This document shows, piece after piece, positions 45,238-53,688 of a DNA stretch of 64,000 nucleotides (the first letter of the stretch is position 1; every line of letters starts with the position of its first letter). The stretch covers positions 186,001 through 250,000 of the forward strand of contig NZ_JANRHG010000002.1 of NCBI RefSeq assembly GCF_024733845.1, in the 5' to 3' direction. The notes below the pieces were generated by a model, which was given only the letters and a program-made list of their open reading frames with translations, had not been told where the DNA came from and ran no database searches. The position numbers were made by a program, and so were the translations under genes. This stretch comes from Neomoorella sulfitireducens. Its GTDB lineage: Bacteria > Bacillota > DSM-521 > Neomoorellales > Neomoorellaceae.

Positions 45238-45719
45238 ATCTCAAACACCTCGCCCGGCGTGTAATCTCTCTTTAATACCCAGTACCAGGCCCCGCCGTGG
45301 TAGACCCTGCGCGCTCCCAACTGCTCTAGTTTTTCCCTTAATCCATTCAAGTACAGCGCCAGGAAGTTTTCCCGGTCGTAAAAAATCTTTGCATCCTCAA
45401 CCAGATCTAGAAATAGTAAACTTCCTGCAAGTATCTCCTGCCTTGATTTTATTACCGGCGAAAGATCCGGCCGGATATGTTGAAAAGCTGCGGTGTGGCG
45501 TTGGACAATTTCCTCTACGTGGTTAAACTCTGCCATTCTTTTTAAACGGCCTTGCGGGAGATTATCGGCGACAACTAAAAGATCAATATCGGAATCCGGG
45601 CGAGGCGTACCGCGGGCTACTGAACCAAAAACAGCCAGGGAAACCAAACGGTTCCCATAGACTTCCTGAACAGCCGCACTAACAATCTCTAATGCCCTGT
45701 AAAATTCCTGAAGATACAT
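45234..45719 (-). CDS. Minimal nucleotidyltransferase (MNT), HEPN partner
   Basis: 161 residues from ATG 45719. GSVARGTPRPDSDIDLLVV near residues 32-50 holds the G-S and D-x-D residues of the nucleotidyltransferase fold, and a C-terminal helical part follows. With the overlapping HEPN gene it forms a second HEPN/MNT module, unlike the hepT/mntA pair at 7 kb in sequence. Confidence 0.78.
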   Translation of the reverse strand: MYLQEFYRALEIVSAAVQEVYGNRLVSLAVFGSVARGTPRPDSDIDLLVVADNLPQGRLKRMAEFNHVEEIVQRHTAAFQHIRPDLSPVIKSRQEILAGSLLFLDLVEDAKIFYDRENFLALYLNGLREKLEQLGARRVYHGGAWYWVLKRDYTPGEVFEI

Positions 45720-45948
45720 ACCCCTGTCCCCCGTCATATCCTATCCCTATTAACAGTTTACATCAAAAAACAGGACGTCACAAGGCTCAAAGGAAGTGAG
45801 AGGCTCTTTTGTTTTATTTCAGTTAAATATAGCTTAACCAGCTAACCCGTACCATCCCCTACCCTCGCCGTACCCTCTACGTTTTACGGACGTTTGAATC
45901 ATAAAGTAAAATTTAACTCAAGAGTAATGGGTTCCTTGCAAAGGGGTT

Positions 45949-47463
45949 TTAAAGGGTGACCCCTGACTTAAATATGGCAATCTCCCTGGAGCCCAGGGTT
46001 TCCGCTTTTGTCAGTTCTCCGGAGGCTACCCGCAAAACCTGTTCCAGTAATTTCTCTGCCAGTTCCACCATACTCTCTCCCTCCAGTATCCTGCCGGCAT
46101 TGAAGTCGAACCAATGCGGCTTTTTAGTGTAAATTGCGCTGTTGCTGGCTATCTTTAACGTAGGCACACAGGTCCCCAGGGGTGTCCCCCGGCCGGTGGT
46201 AAAAAGGATGAGCTGGCAGCCGGCCGCTGCCAGGGCCGTGGAGGATACCAGGTCGTTGCCGGGCGCGCTTAAAAGGTTGAGCCCTTGCTTCTGGCACCTC
46301 TCGCCGTAATCCAGGACGTCTACCACTGCTGCCGTGCCGCCCTTCTGCACGCAGCCGAGGGACTTTTCTTCCAGGGTAGTAATACCGCCCTCTTTATTAC
46401 CAGGTGAAGGGTTCTCATAAACCGGCTGGCCGTGGGCCAGATAGTATTGCTTCCAGGTATTAATCAACTTTACTATCTTTTGAAACACCCCTTCATCCAC
46501 AACCCGGTCCATAAGGATGGTTTCGGCGCCGAACATTTCCGGTACTTCAGTGAGGACCGCCGTGCCGCCCTCTACTACTACCCGGTCGGCTACCAGGCCT
46601 GCCAGGGGATTGGCGGTTATGCCGGAAAAGGCGTCGGAACCGCCGCACTTGAGCCCTATTTTTAGTTCGGATATTGAGCAGGGCTCCCGTTTAGAGGTGA
46701 TGGCATATTCCGCTAGTTCTTTAAGGAGCTTTAAACCCACGGTCATTTCGTCTTCTACTTCCTGGGCCACCAGGAATTTAACCTGCCTGGGGTCTACCTC
46801 TCCCAGCACCTGGCGGAAAGTTGGGATATTATTGTTTTCGCAGCCCAGGCCCAGAACCAGTACCCCGCCAGCATTGGGATGGTGGCATAGTGAGGCCAGG
46901 AGCTTTTGGGTGTTATGGTGGTCGTCGCCGAGTTGCGAGCAGCCATAGGGGTGTTTGAAAATATAAATGCCTTCAATGTTCCCCGGATCGACTTCGGCTT
47001 CCGTTCCTATACCCAGTTCCCGGGCGGCGGCCTGGACCAGGTTTTCCGCGAGCTGGTTGACGCAGCCTACCGTGGGGATAATCCAGATCTCGTTTCTTAC
47101 TCCTACCTGGCCGTCGGGTCGCCGGTAACCGCGGAAGATTGTGTTTACTGCTTTATGGTTATCTGGCGTTATGGGGAGGGGGCTATAGATGTATTCTTCT
47201 AGCTTCCCCAGCCTGCTGTGCAAATTGTGGCTGTGCACCCACTGCCCGGCTTTCACCGGCTGGGTAGTTATTCCGATTGAATAGCCGTATTTCCTTACTT
47301 CCCGGCCAGCGGGCAAATCTACCAGGGTAAACTTGTGGCCGGCTTTGATGTCTTCCTGCAGGTGTATTTCACGTCCAGCTATTAGAACGGCTTCACCCGC
47401 TTTTAGATCCACCAGGGCAACGCCTACGTTATCCCGGGCATGCAACTGGATTGCTTTTTTCAT
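45949..47463 (-). CDS. uxaA: Altronate dehydratase UxaA (single chain)
   Basis: 504 residues from ATG 47463. An N-terminal SAF domain (about 1-90, ending VHSHNLHSRLG) is joined to the catalytic domain (GYRRPDGQVGVRNEIWIIP, FKHPYGCSQLGDDH, GLKCGGSDAFSGITANP, C-terminal TGRGTPLGTCVPTLKIASN). It removes water from D-altronate to give 2-keto-3-deoxygluconate. ATGA overlap with uxaB. Last gene of the proposed inositol cluster. Confidence 0.9.
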   Translation of the reverse strand: MKKAIQLHARDNVGVALVDLKAGEAVLIAGREIHLQEDIKAGHKFTLVDLPAGREVRKYGYSIGITTQPVKAGQWVHSHNLHSRLGKLEEYIYSPLPITPDNHKAVNTIFRGYRRPDGQVGVRNEIWIIPTVGCVNQLAENLVQAAARELGIGTEAEVDPGNIEGIYIFKHPYGCSQLGDDHHNTQKLLASLCHHPNAGGVLVLGLGCENNNIPTFRQVLGEVDPRQVKFLVAQEVEDEMTVGLKLLKELAEYAITSKREPCSISELKIGLKCGGSDAFSGITANPLAGLVADRVVVEGGTAVLTEVPEMFGAETILMDRVVDEGVFQKIVKLINTWKQYYLAHGQPVYENPSPGNKEGGITTLEEKSLGCVQKGGTAAVVDVLDYGERCQKQGLNLLSAPGNDLVSSTALAAAGCQLILFTTGRGTPLGTCVPTLKIASNSAIYTKKPHWFDFNAGRILEGESMVELAEKLLEQVLRVASGELTKAETLGSREIAIFKSGVTL

Positions 47464-48998
47464 GTCCCTTCTCCTTCCGCCAGCACCTTCTCCAGGGCTG
47501 CCACCATGCCGCCGGTTACAATCTCCTGCAGGTAAACCCCCATTTTCTCCGCCAGGCCGGGAACGGTATTTAAGTCCTGGCCCCATATGGCGCTGTTATC
47601 CAGGATATATTTTGCTGTTTCCCGAGCGCTATCTGGTGTGCCTTTGTATTGCTGCCATGCCGTCTGCCAGAAGACCAGGGCACCGGGGTCGTCTTCAACG
47701 ATGAAATCCCCTTGCGGCCGACGTCCCTCAAAATGCCGGCCGTTGGTCTTGCCGTCTTTAAATAAACTAGCCATGGCGGCCAGGGAAAAGGTGAGCTTTG
47801 TCGGTACTTTTTTCTCCCTGGCTACGTAGTCCAACAGCGATGGTAGTACCCTTGTCTTGTATTTAGAAGTGGTGTTGAGCAAGATGCTCTGCCAGCAGTG
47901 GATAATATAGGGGTTGCGGAAGCGCTCTAGCACTTCCCCGGCAAACTCGGTTAGCATTCTTTTATCCAGGTCGGTGGCGGGTATGACTTCGTTATATATT
48001 AATTCTTTCATAAAGCGGCCGAGGCGAGGATGTTCTACAGCCTCCCTTACCGTATCGATGCCGCTTAGGAAGGCTACGGCCGATGTACTGGTGTGGGTGC
48101 CGTTTAAGATGCGGACCTTGCGGGTGCGGTACGGCGTCATGTCGTCCGTCCAGATGACGTTGAGGCCGGCTACATGGAAGGGGAGCTTTTCTTTAAGGTG
48201 CGTAGGGCCTTCGATCACCCAGAGGTGGAACAGCTCGCCGGTGTCCAGCAGGTCGTCTTTATAGCCTAGCTCTCTGGCCAGTTGCTCTGCTTCTTCGCGG
48301 GGGTAACCCGGAACCACCCGGTCTACCAGGGTGTTTAAGAACAGGTTGGCTTCTTGCAGCCACTGCCGGAACTCTTCCGGCAGGCCCCACTCTTCGGCCA
48401 GCCTTAAGGTTATGGCTTTGAGGTTGTCGCCGTTTCTATCGATAAGCTCACAGGGTATGATGAGCATCCTTTTATCCGGGTCGCCCTGGAAGTGGCGGAA
48501 ACGGTGGTAGAGGTAGGCTGTGAGCTTGCCGGGGAAGGACCGCGGCGGGGCGGCCGTTAAGCTGTCACCGGGGTCGTAAGCGATGCCGGCTTCGGTAGTG
48601 TTGGATATAACTATATCTATCATCGGATCCTCGGCGCAGCGCAGGACTGCCTGCCAGTCTTCGTAAGGGTTAATACCACGGCTGATGGAGGTGATAATCT
48701 CCCTTTTTTCTACCATCTGGCCGTCCTGGTACCCGCGCAGGATTAAGGTATACAGGCCGTCCTGCTGATTTAATTTGTCGACCAGGCCCTGGGCCAGGGG
48801 TTGCACTACCACCACCCGGCCCTGGAACAGTCCCTTTTTGTTCAGTTCATGGAACATCCAATCGACAAAGGCGCGCAGGAAATTACCTTCCCCAAACTGG
48901 AGGACACGCTCTGGTAAGTTATCCGGGTAGGGGCCTGCCTCCAGATTGGGGGGTAAGCTGAAATCTCCGGTGAGCAGGGCTTTATTTAGTGCAAGCAT
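47460..48998 (-). CDS. uxaB: Tagaturonate reductase UxaB
   Basis: 512 residues from ATG 48998 (AAGGAG 10 bases upstream) of the mannitol/altronate dehydrogenase family. N-terminal RVLQFGEGNFLRAFVDWMF (NAD site), DIVISNTTEAGIAY, DRVVPGYPREEAE and RKVRILNGTHTSTSAVAFL with catalytic Lys/Asn/His. It reduces D-tagaturonate to D-altronate with NADH. In hexuronate users it follows UxaC; here it follows inositol genes and there is no UxaC. Confidence 0.88.
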   Translation of the reverse strand: MLALNKALLTGDFSLPPNLEAGPYPDNLPERVLQFGEGNFLRAFVDWMFHELNKKGLFQGRVVVVQPLAQGLVDKLNQQDGLYTLILRGYQDGQMVEKREIITSISRGINPYEDWQAVLRCAEDPMIDIVISNTTEAGIAYDPGDSLTAAPPRSFPGKLTAYLYHRFRHFQGDPDKRMLIIPCELIDRNGDNLKAITLRLAEEWGLPEEFRQWLQEANLFLNTLVDRVVPGYPREEAEQLARELGYKDDLLDTGELFHLWVIEGPTHLKEKLPFHVAGLNVIWTDDMTPYRTRKVRILNGTHTSTSAVAFLSGIDTVREAVEHPRLGRFMKELIYNEVIPATDLDKRMLTEFAGEVLERFRNPYIIHCWQSILLNTTSKYKTRVLPSLLDYVAREKKVPTKLTFSLAAMASLFKDGKTNGRHFEGRRPQGDFIVEDDPGALVFWQTAWQQYKGTPDSARETAKYILDNSAIWGQDLNTVPGLAEKMGVYLQEIVTGGMVAALEKVLAEGEGT

Positions 48999-49117
48999 TT
49001 TCTTTTGCTCCTTCCCGAGCACTAATTTCAGTAATTTTTCCCCGAACAAAATTCGCCGTTTCTTTAAAGACACGTCATCTTTCCTGGCAATTAACCCTGA
49101 TAACTAAATCTTTTTGC

Positions 49118-49933
49118 TCAATTCTCCTCAAGCAAGCTTTTTAGATACTTTATAGCTCCCGCTGCCGCCTCCTCAGGAGCAGGATAGGGGAGGCATTCGA
49201 GGGCGATATAACCTTTATAACCAATATTTTTTAAGGTTGCTATTATCTTTTTAAAATCAAGATGTCCCTGTCCCGGATAAAACCTGTTGCTATCGGCAAA
49301 ATGAATATGGCCCAGGGCCCTTCCGGTGCTTTTTATAGCTCCGGCCAAATCTACTTCCTCGATGTTCATGTGAAAGGTATCCAGATGAATCTTGAGGTAA
49401 GGGCTATTGAAGCGGGTTATAAAATTCAATGTGTCGGCCGCAGTATTGAGAAAATTGGTTTCATAGCGATTAATGGCTTCTAAGAAAAGTACCACGCCGC
49501 ATTTTTGCGCTTTCTGCAGGCAAACAGCCAGGCCTTCACCAGCGTAATTCTCATATTCTTTAAATCGGCCGGTATCAGGTATTACTCCTCGCATCGAGCC
49601 AACTATAACTCCTGCCCCAAGGTATGAGGCAACTTCAATATGGTCTAAAATACGCTTAGCAGCTTTCTCTCTTATTTGAGCGTTAGGATGGGTCAGGCTT
49701 AATTTATCCTCAACATATCCCAGGCCCGTCCCTAGGGTAGAAACAGTTATTCTCTCCTTCTGGCAAACTTTTAAAATCTGCTCCACCTCAAGTTCACGCG
49801 GGTCACGCACGTGGATCTCTACAGCATCATACCCCAGTTCAGCAGCCTTCTTAATATTATCAAGATAAGGCCCCCTGAGGATAAAGGGGGCGCTTGCGGG
49901 TACATTTTGAGCGATGGAGATACTCAATTTCAT
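49118..49933 (-). CDS. iolO: Sugar epimerase/isomerase, TIM barrel (IolO-like, 5-keto-L-gluconate epimerase)
   Basis: 271 residues from ATG 49933 (GGAGGT upstream). An AP-endonuclease-2-type barrel with metal ligands Glu in VLFLEAINRYE (near 150), Asp in KIHLDTFHMN, His in LGHIHFADSNR and Glu in YIALECLP. In Thermotoga maritima a barrel enzyme of this type (IolO) turns 5-keto-L-gluconate into D-tagaturonate, the substrate of UxaB. The role here is assigned from its place between iolG and uxaB. Confidence 0.7.
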   Translation of the reverse strand: MKLSISIAQNVPASAPFILRGPYLDNIKKAAELGYDAVEIHVRDPRELEVEQILKVCQKERITVSTLGTGLGYVEDKLSLTHPNAQIREKAAKRILDHIEVASYLGAGVIVGSMRGVIPDTGRFKEYENYAGEGLAVCLQKAQKCGVVLFLEAINRYETNFLNTAADTLNFITRFNSPYLKIHLDTFHMNIEEVDLAGAIKSTGRALGHIHFADSNRFYPGQGHLDFKKIIATLKNIGYKGYIALECLPYPAPEEAAAGAIKYLKSLLEEN

Positions 49934-50006
49934 AAACGGATACCTCCGCCGAATCGCTCCGGACCTGATCCCGGAGAGAAAATATTCCAACTGTAGATAA
50001 CTTGTC

Positions 50007-51020
50007 TTACAGATACTTTAAAGGTACAGTCCTGCCTTCAGCCAGAGAACGTTGCGCCGCCAGGCCGATTAAGACAGGCTGCAAGCCATCATTGCCGGTA
50101 ACAGGCGGTTGCTGGTCTTTCAGAACGCAGTTTACAAAAGCCTTTATTTCTTCGATATAAGCTTGTTGGTATCTTTCGATGAAGAAATTCTGCAGTTTAT
50201 CAGCCAGGATGCCTTCTTCAGTGCCTAAAACAGTCGGGGTTAAAGGAGGATTGCCTACCATGGCACAGCCTTTAGAACCCAGGATTTCTACCCTCTGGTC
50301 GTATCCGTAGGCACTCTGGCGGCAGTTGTCTATAACTCCGATGGCACCGCAGGCGAATTTTAAAGTTACAATGGCGGTATCTATATCTCCCGCTTCTCCA
50401 ATAGCTTTATCAACCATCACCCCGCCCACAGCATGAACTTCTATGACCTCACTCCGCGATAAGTACCTGGCCATATCGAAGTCATGAATGGTCATATCCA
50501 GGAAAAGGCCGCCGGAAACTTTTATATATTCAATGGGAGGCGGTGCGGGATCACGGGAGGTTATTTTTATAACCCGTATATCGCCAATCTTCCCCTGCCC
50601 TATCAAGTTATAGGCCTTCTTAAAACCGGGATCGAAGCGGCGCTGGAAGCCAATCTGCAGCTTAACCCCGGCTTTTTCCACTTCATTAAGTGCTTCCCGG
50701 ATCTTATTCAAATCAAAATCAATAGGTTTCTCACAGAAGACATGCTTGCCGGCACGGGCAGCCTGGATTATTAAAGGCGCGTGGGTATCAGTGGAAGAAC
50801 AAATTAAGACTGCTTTTATCCTTTCATCTTCTATGATCTTTTGCGGGTCATCGAATACATGTTTGATGCCCAGGTTATACGCCCAATCTTTGACCTTATC
50901 GCTATAAAGATCGGCTACGGCAACTATTTCAGCTCCCGGGACATGAAAGCGTATATTTTCCCCGTGAACCCTGCCGATCCGCCCGGCCCCTATCAGCCCT
51001 ATATTTAACTTTTCCGGCAT
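50007..51020 (-). CDS. iolG: Gfo/Idh/MocA dehydrogenase, myo-inositol 2-dehydrogenase (IolG-like)
   Basis: 337 residues. Rossmann motif NIGLIGAGRIGRVHGENI, the EKP motif in FCEKPIDFD (near 97), and DMTIHDFDMARYL with the catalytic Asp/His (near 170-176). It oxidises myo-inositol to scyllo-inosose with NAD. ATG 51020. Second-to-fourth place in the cluster after iolN. Confidence 0.85.
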   Translation of the reverse strand: MPEKLNIGLIGAGRIGRVHGENIRFHVPGAEIVAVADLYSDKVKDWAYNLGIKHVFDDPQKIIEDERIKAVLICSSTDTHAPLIIQAARAGKHVFCEKPIDFDLNKIREALNEVEKAGVKLQIGFQRRFDPGFKKAYNLIGQGKIGDIRVIKITSRDPAPPPIEYIKVSGGLFLDMTIHDFDMARYLSRSEVIEVHAVGGVMVDKAIGEAGDIDTAIVTLKFACGAIGVIDNCRQSAYGYDQRVEILGSKGCAMVGNPPLTPTVLGTEEGILADKLQNFFIERYQQAYIEEIKAFVNCVLKDQQPPVTGNDGLQPVLIGLAAQRSLAEGRTVPLKYL

Positions 51021-51072
51021 ATCATGCAGCCCCCTGTTAATAAACTTTTGGAGTTCTCCCGGCCCTTGGCAA

Positions 51073-51110
51073 CGGCGGGCTACAAAACAATCCCTTTTCA
51101 GCGCCCGCCG
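51073..51110 (-). other. Intergenic stem-loop between iolN and iolG
   Basis: On the minus strand CGGCGGGC (51110-51103) pairs with GCCCGCCG (51080-51073) around a 22-base loop, without a T-run; another TAGCT/AGCTA pairing lies just upstream of it. It could set mRNA processing or stability between the two genes. Confidence 0.4.
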
Positions 51111-51188
51111 TAGCTTTTGGCCGGAGCTACCTCAGCCAATTTTTAAATTGACACCCGTATATTTTTCCTGTTATCTCAGTCTATATAG

Positions 51189-52310
51189 TTAGAGCTTATG
51201 GAACGCCCCGAGGTAAGGTAATTCATATACAGACTTCCAACCTTCACTCAGGGGTTCCTTAAGGAAAGGCCGCATTTCTTCTTCCGTCCTTAAGGTTACC
51301 TTCTCAACCGGCGGTACAGTGCCGGGTGGGAAGGTATCTAGAATATGGTCATGCAGCAGGGTAAGATACTTCAAAATGGCGGCAATAGGACGTTTCGCCT
51401 TCCGGGCGGTAGCTAAACTGGGTCTACCCACAACGCCCTGGGGAGTGGCAGCCCGTTCAATGGCTGCATGGCCTTCACCCTCAGACCAGCGGTGGGGGCG
51501 CCTTAAAGGATCGACGGCAGTATCAAAGTGCCCGGCCGGTAAGAAGCCTTCCGGTTCGGAATCTTCCACCACGCTCATATCGATCATCCCGGGGAAAAGC
51601 AGGAGAGCTACCGAGGTTTCGGCTTCATCGGCGTGGACGAAATGCGTTTCCAGGCTATCTTCTCTTACGGCGGGGAAGAAGAACTCCCTGACGGCCCGGT
51701 GCCAGTCGATGACCTGGAATACGCCAGGCAACTGAAAGCGTTTCATGAATTCCTGAATGGCGGATTCCAGCATCCACAGGTGACCATGATTGTTGACCAG
51801 GATAATCTTCCGGAAGCCATCGTTCCATAAGCCCAGCATCGTATAAATTAAAGTTTCCTCTACGACTTCTTTGGGCATAATTATTGTTCCTGGCATACCC
51901 AGGTGGTGGTAGGGATGGCCGCCGTAATTCAGGGGCGGAAATGCCAGGCTTACTTCGCGCCCCTGTTTGGCCGTATAGCGGCGGACCCCCTCTAAAATCT
52001 GGGTGACCATAAAAGTGTCCAGGCCGCTGTTGGCATGGAGGCCGTGGTTTTCCGTGCAGCCGATAGGCACAAACACTATGTCGTTTTTCTTGCGCTTCTC
52101 GATTACTTTGGCCCGGGGGGTATTCTGGATATAAGTACCCGGTTTGCCCAGTTCGGGTTCTGAAGGAATCTCGTATTCTTTCAGGATAGCGTCGATTTCC
52201 TCTTCGGACGCTTCCCAGACCTGTTTCTTCAGGCGGCCGACTTCGTTATCTTCAAAAATAATGGCCGGGTGATCGGTTAATAGCCATCCCTTGCAGATCT
52301 TCTGGTTCAT
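51189..52310 (-). CDS. iolN: Creatininase-family hydrolase (IolN-like, 3-dehydro-scyllo-inosose hydrolase)
   Basis: 373 residues of the creatininase amidohydrolase fold: FVPIGCTENHGLHANSGLD, YGGHPYHHLGMPGTI, ILVNNHGH, and THFVHADEAETSVALL provide the metal-binding His/Asp/Glu set. In the Thermotoga maritima inositol pathway a creatininase-family protein (IolN) opens the ring of 3-dehydro-scyllo-inosose to 5-keto-L-gluconate. The neighbours here are the same enzymes in the same order, which supports the call over creatininase or mycofactocin-type functions. Confidence 0.75.
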   Translation of the reverse strand: MNQKICKGWLLTDHPAIIFEDNEVGRLKKQVWEASEEEIDAILKEYEIPSEPELGKPGTYIQNTPRAKVIEKRKKNDIVFVPIGCTENHGLHANSGLDTFMVTQILEGVRRYTAKQGREVSLAFPPLNYGGHPYHHLGMPGTIIMPKEVVEETLIYTMLGLWNDGFRKIILVNNHGHLWMLESAIQEFMKRFQLPGVFQVIDWHRAVREFFFPAVREDSLETHFVHADEAETSVALLLFPGMIDMSVVEDSEPEGFLPAGHFDTAVDPLRRPHRWSEGEGHAAIERAATPQGVVGRPSLATARKAKRPIAAILKYLTLLHDHILDTFPPGTVPPVEKVTLRTEEEMRPFLKEPLSEGWKSVYELPYLGAFHKL

Positions 52311-52370
52311 CTTGCAGGCTCCTTTACTTTTTAAGTTTCATAGATTGAACCTTGCCCCGGTTCCAGGAAC

Positions 52371-53588
52371 TTATTCGCGGTCAAGGCGAACGGTAATTTT
52401 GCATTCTTTACGATCGGTTCTTAAGGTCACCAGGTTTTCCGGTACTTCATCGAGGGAGATTTGCTTGGTGATCATGGGCAGCATATTCATCCCGGCGGCC
52501 ATGCTCTCAATGACCCGCGGGAAGGTGCCATGGCCGGAATGCCCCTGGGCGCCGATTATCTGCGCCCGGCGCACCTGCAAGACTTCGCCGGTTACCGGCA
52601 TTTTGGCATCCGCGCGGGCAACCACCATGACCCTGGCATTCAAAGTTTTTTGCTCCCAGATTGTTCTTTCAATCTGCGGATAAACTACCGTCGGCAATCC
52701 GGTTGCTTCCAGGTACAGGGCCGCCCCGTAACCGCGGGTGATTTCCAGGACCCTTTCAGTAAAGTCTTCCTGCAGGGGATTAACAATATAATCGGCCCCC
52801 ATCTTGCGCCCCAGTTCCGCCCGGGAAGGTTCGGGTTCGGATAGAATTACTTTGGCCGCCCCCTGGCGTTTTAAAACGGCGCAGGCTGCAATGCCAATCG
52901 GCCCGCCACCGCAGATTACCACATTATCGCCGGGGCGGATACCCCCCAGGATACCCCAGCCGCTGCGTTCGATAACAGCGTTATAAGCTACCGAAGTCGG
53001 CTCTACCAGGCTGCCCAGTAAAAATACTTCTTCTTCGGAATAGCGTTCGCGTAAAGGTTCCAGGCTCCATACGACACGTGCCGGGACCTTAATGTACTTG
53101 GCCATAGCGCCGTCGACGTTAAAGCCAATCTCATCCAGCCGTTCGCAGTGGTTGGGCCAGCCGTCAGCGCAGGGCTGGCAGGCGCCGCACCAGAGCATTT
53201 CCTCGGCACAAACCGCCTCCCCGCCTTTGAAAGGCTTGTTGGTGCGTTTGTCAAAGGCGCCCGGGCCGGCCTCAACGATTACACCGGAAAACTCATGACC
53301 CAGTACGGCCGGAAAACCTGTCAGGCCAGGATAATAAATGTATCCCTGGTCATCGGGCTGGGCCATATGAACGTCGCTCCCGCATATACCGCAGGCTTTA
53401 ACTTCGATTACCACTTCACCTGGACCGGCCTGAGGCACCTCCCTTTCCTCGATAGCTACCCGGGGATGACGCCACACCTTGCTCCCCAGGTATGTCTGCC
53501 GGCCTTCGATGTCCTTGGGACCCAGCTTGAATTCCGGTTTGGGGTCCCAGTCGGCATGGAGTACTACGGCACGCATGGTAGTAGGCAT
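52371..53588 (-). CDS. iolM: Zinc-dependent medium-chain dehydrogenase (IolM-like, scyllo-inosose 3-dehydrogenase)
   Basis: 405 residues. Catalytic zinc site CGICGSDVHMAQ and GHEFSGVIVEAG, structural-zinc-type cysteines CGACQPCADGWPNHC, NAD motif VVICGGGPIGIAACAVLKRQG. It is longer at the N terminus than typical sorbitol dehydrogenases, as in the Thermotoga enzyme. It would oxidise scyllo-inosose to the 3-dehydro diketone for IolN. ATG 53588 follows GGGAGG. First gene of the cluster. Confidence 0.78.
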   Translation of the reverse strand: MPTTMRAVVLHADWDPKPEFKLGPKDIEGRQTYLGSKVWRHPRVAIEEREVPQAGPGEVVIEVKACGICGSDVHMAQPDDQGYIYYPGLTGFPAVLGHEFSGVIVEAGPGAFDKRTNKPFKGGEAVCAEEMLWCGACQPCADGWPNHCERLDEIGFNVDGAMAKYIKVPARVVWSLEPLRERYSEEEVFLLGSLVEPTSVAYNAVIERSGWGILGGIRPGDNVVICGGGPIGIAACAVLKRQGAAKVILSEPEPSRAELGRKMGADYIVNPLQEDFTERVLEITRGYGAALYLEATGLPTVVYPQIERTIWEQKTLNARVMVVARADAKMPVTGEVLQVRRAQIIGAQGHSGHGTFPRVIESMAAGMNMLPMITKQISLDEVPENLVTLRTDRKECKITVRLDRE

Positions 53589-53605
53589 AAGTATAAACCT
53601 CCCAA

Positions 53606-53623
53606 AATATTTTTAGAAATATT
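53606..53623. promoter_or_regulatory. Inverted repeat before iolM
   Basis: AATATTT-TTAG-AAATATT, a perfect 7-base inverted repeat, lies just upstream of the iolM ribosome site. It is a candidate operator for the inositol cluster. A convincing promoter was not found between it and the upstream gene. Confidence 0.4.
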
Positions 53624-53688
53624 GACTCCTTAAGCTACACCTCAAAAGACCGCATCATATCAACCCGAATATTTACATCACCTCCCTT

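Noticed and set aside
45949-49933. Hexuronate (galacturonate) operon
   Set aside because: uxaA and uxaB are present, but no uxaC isomerase; the upstream genes are inositol-type dehydrogenases and a creatininase-fold hydrolase.
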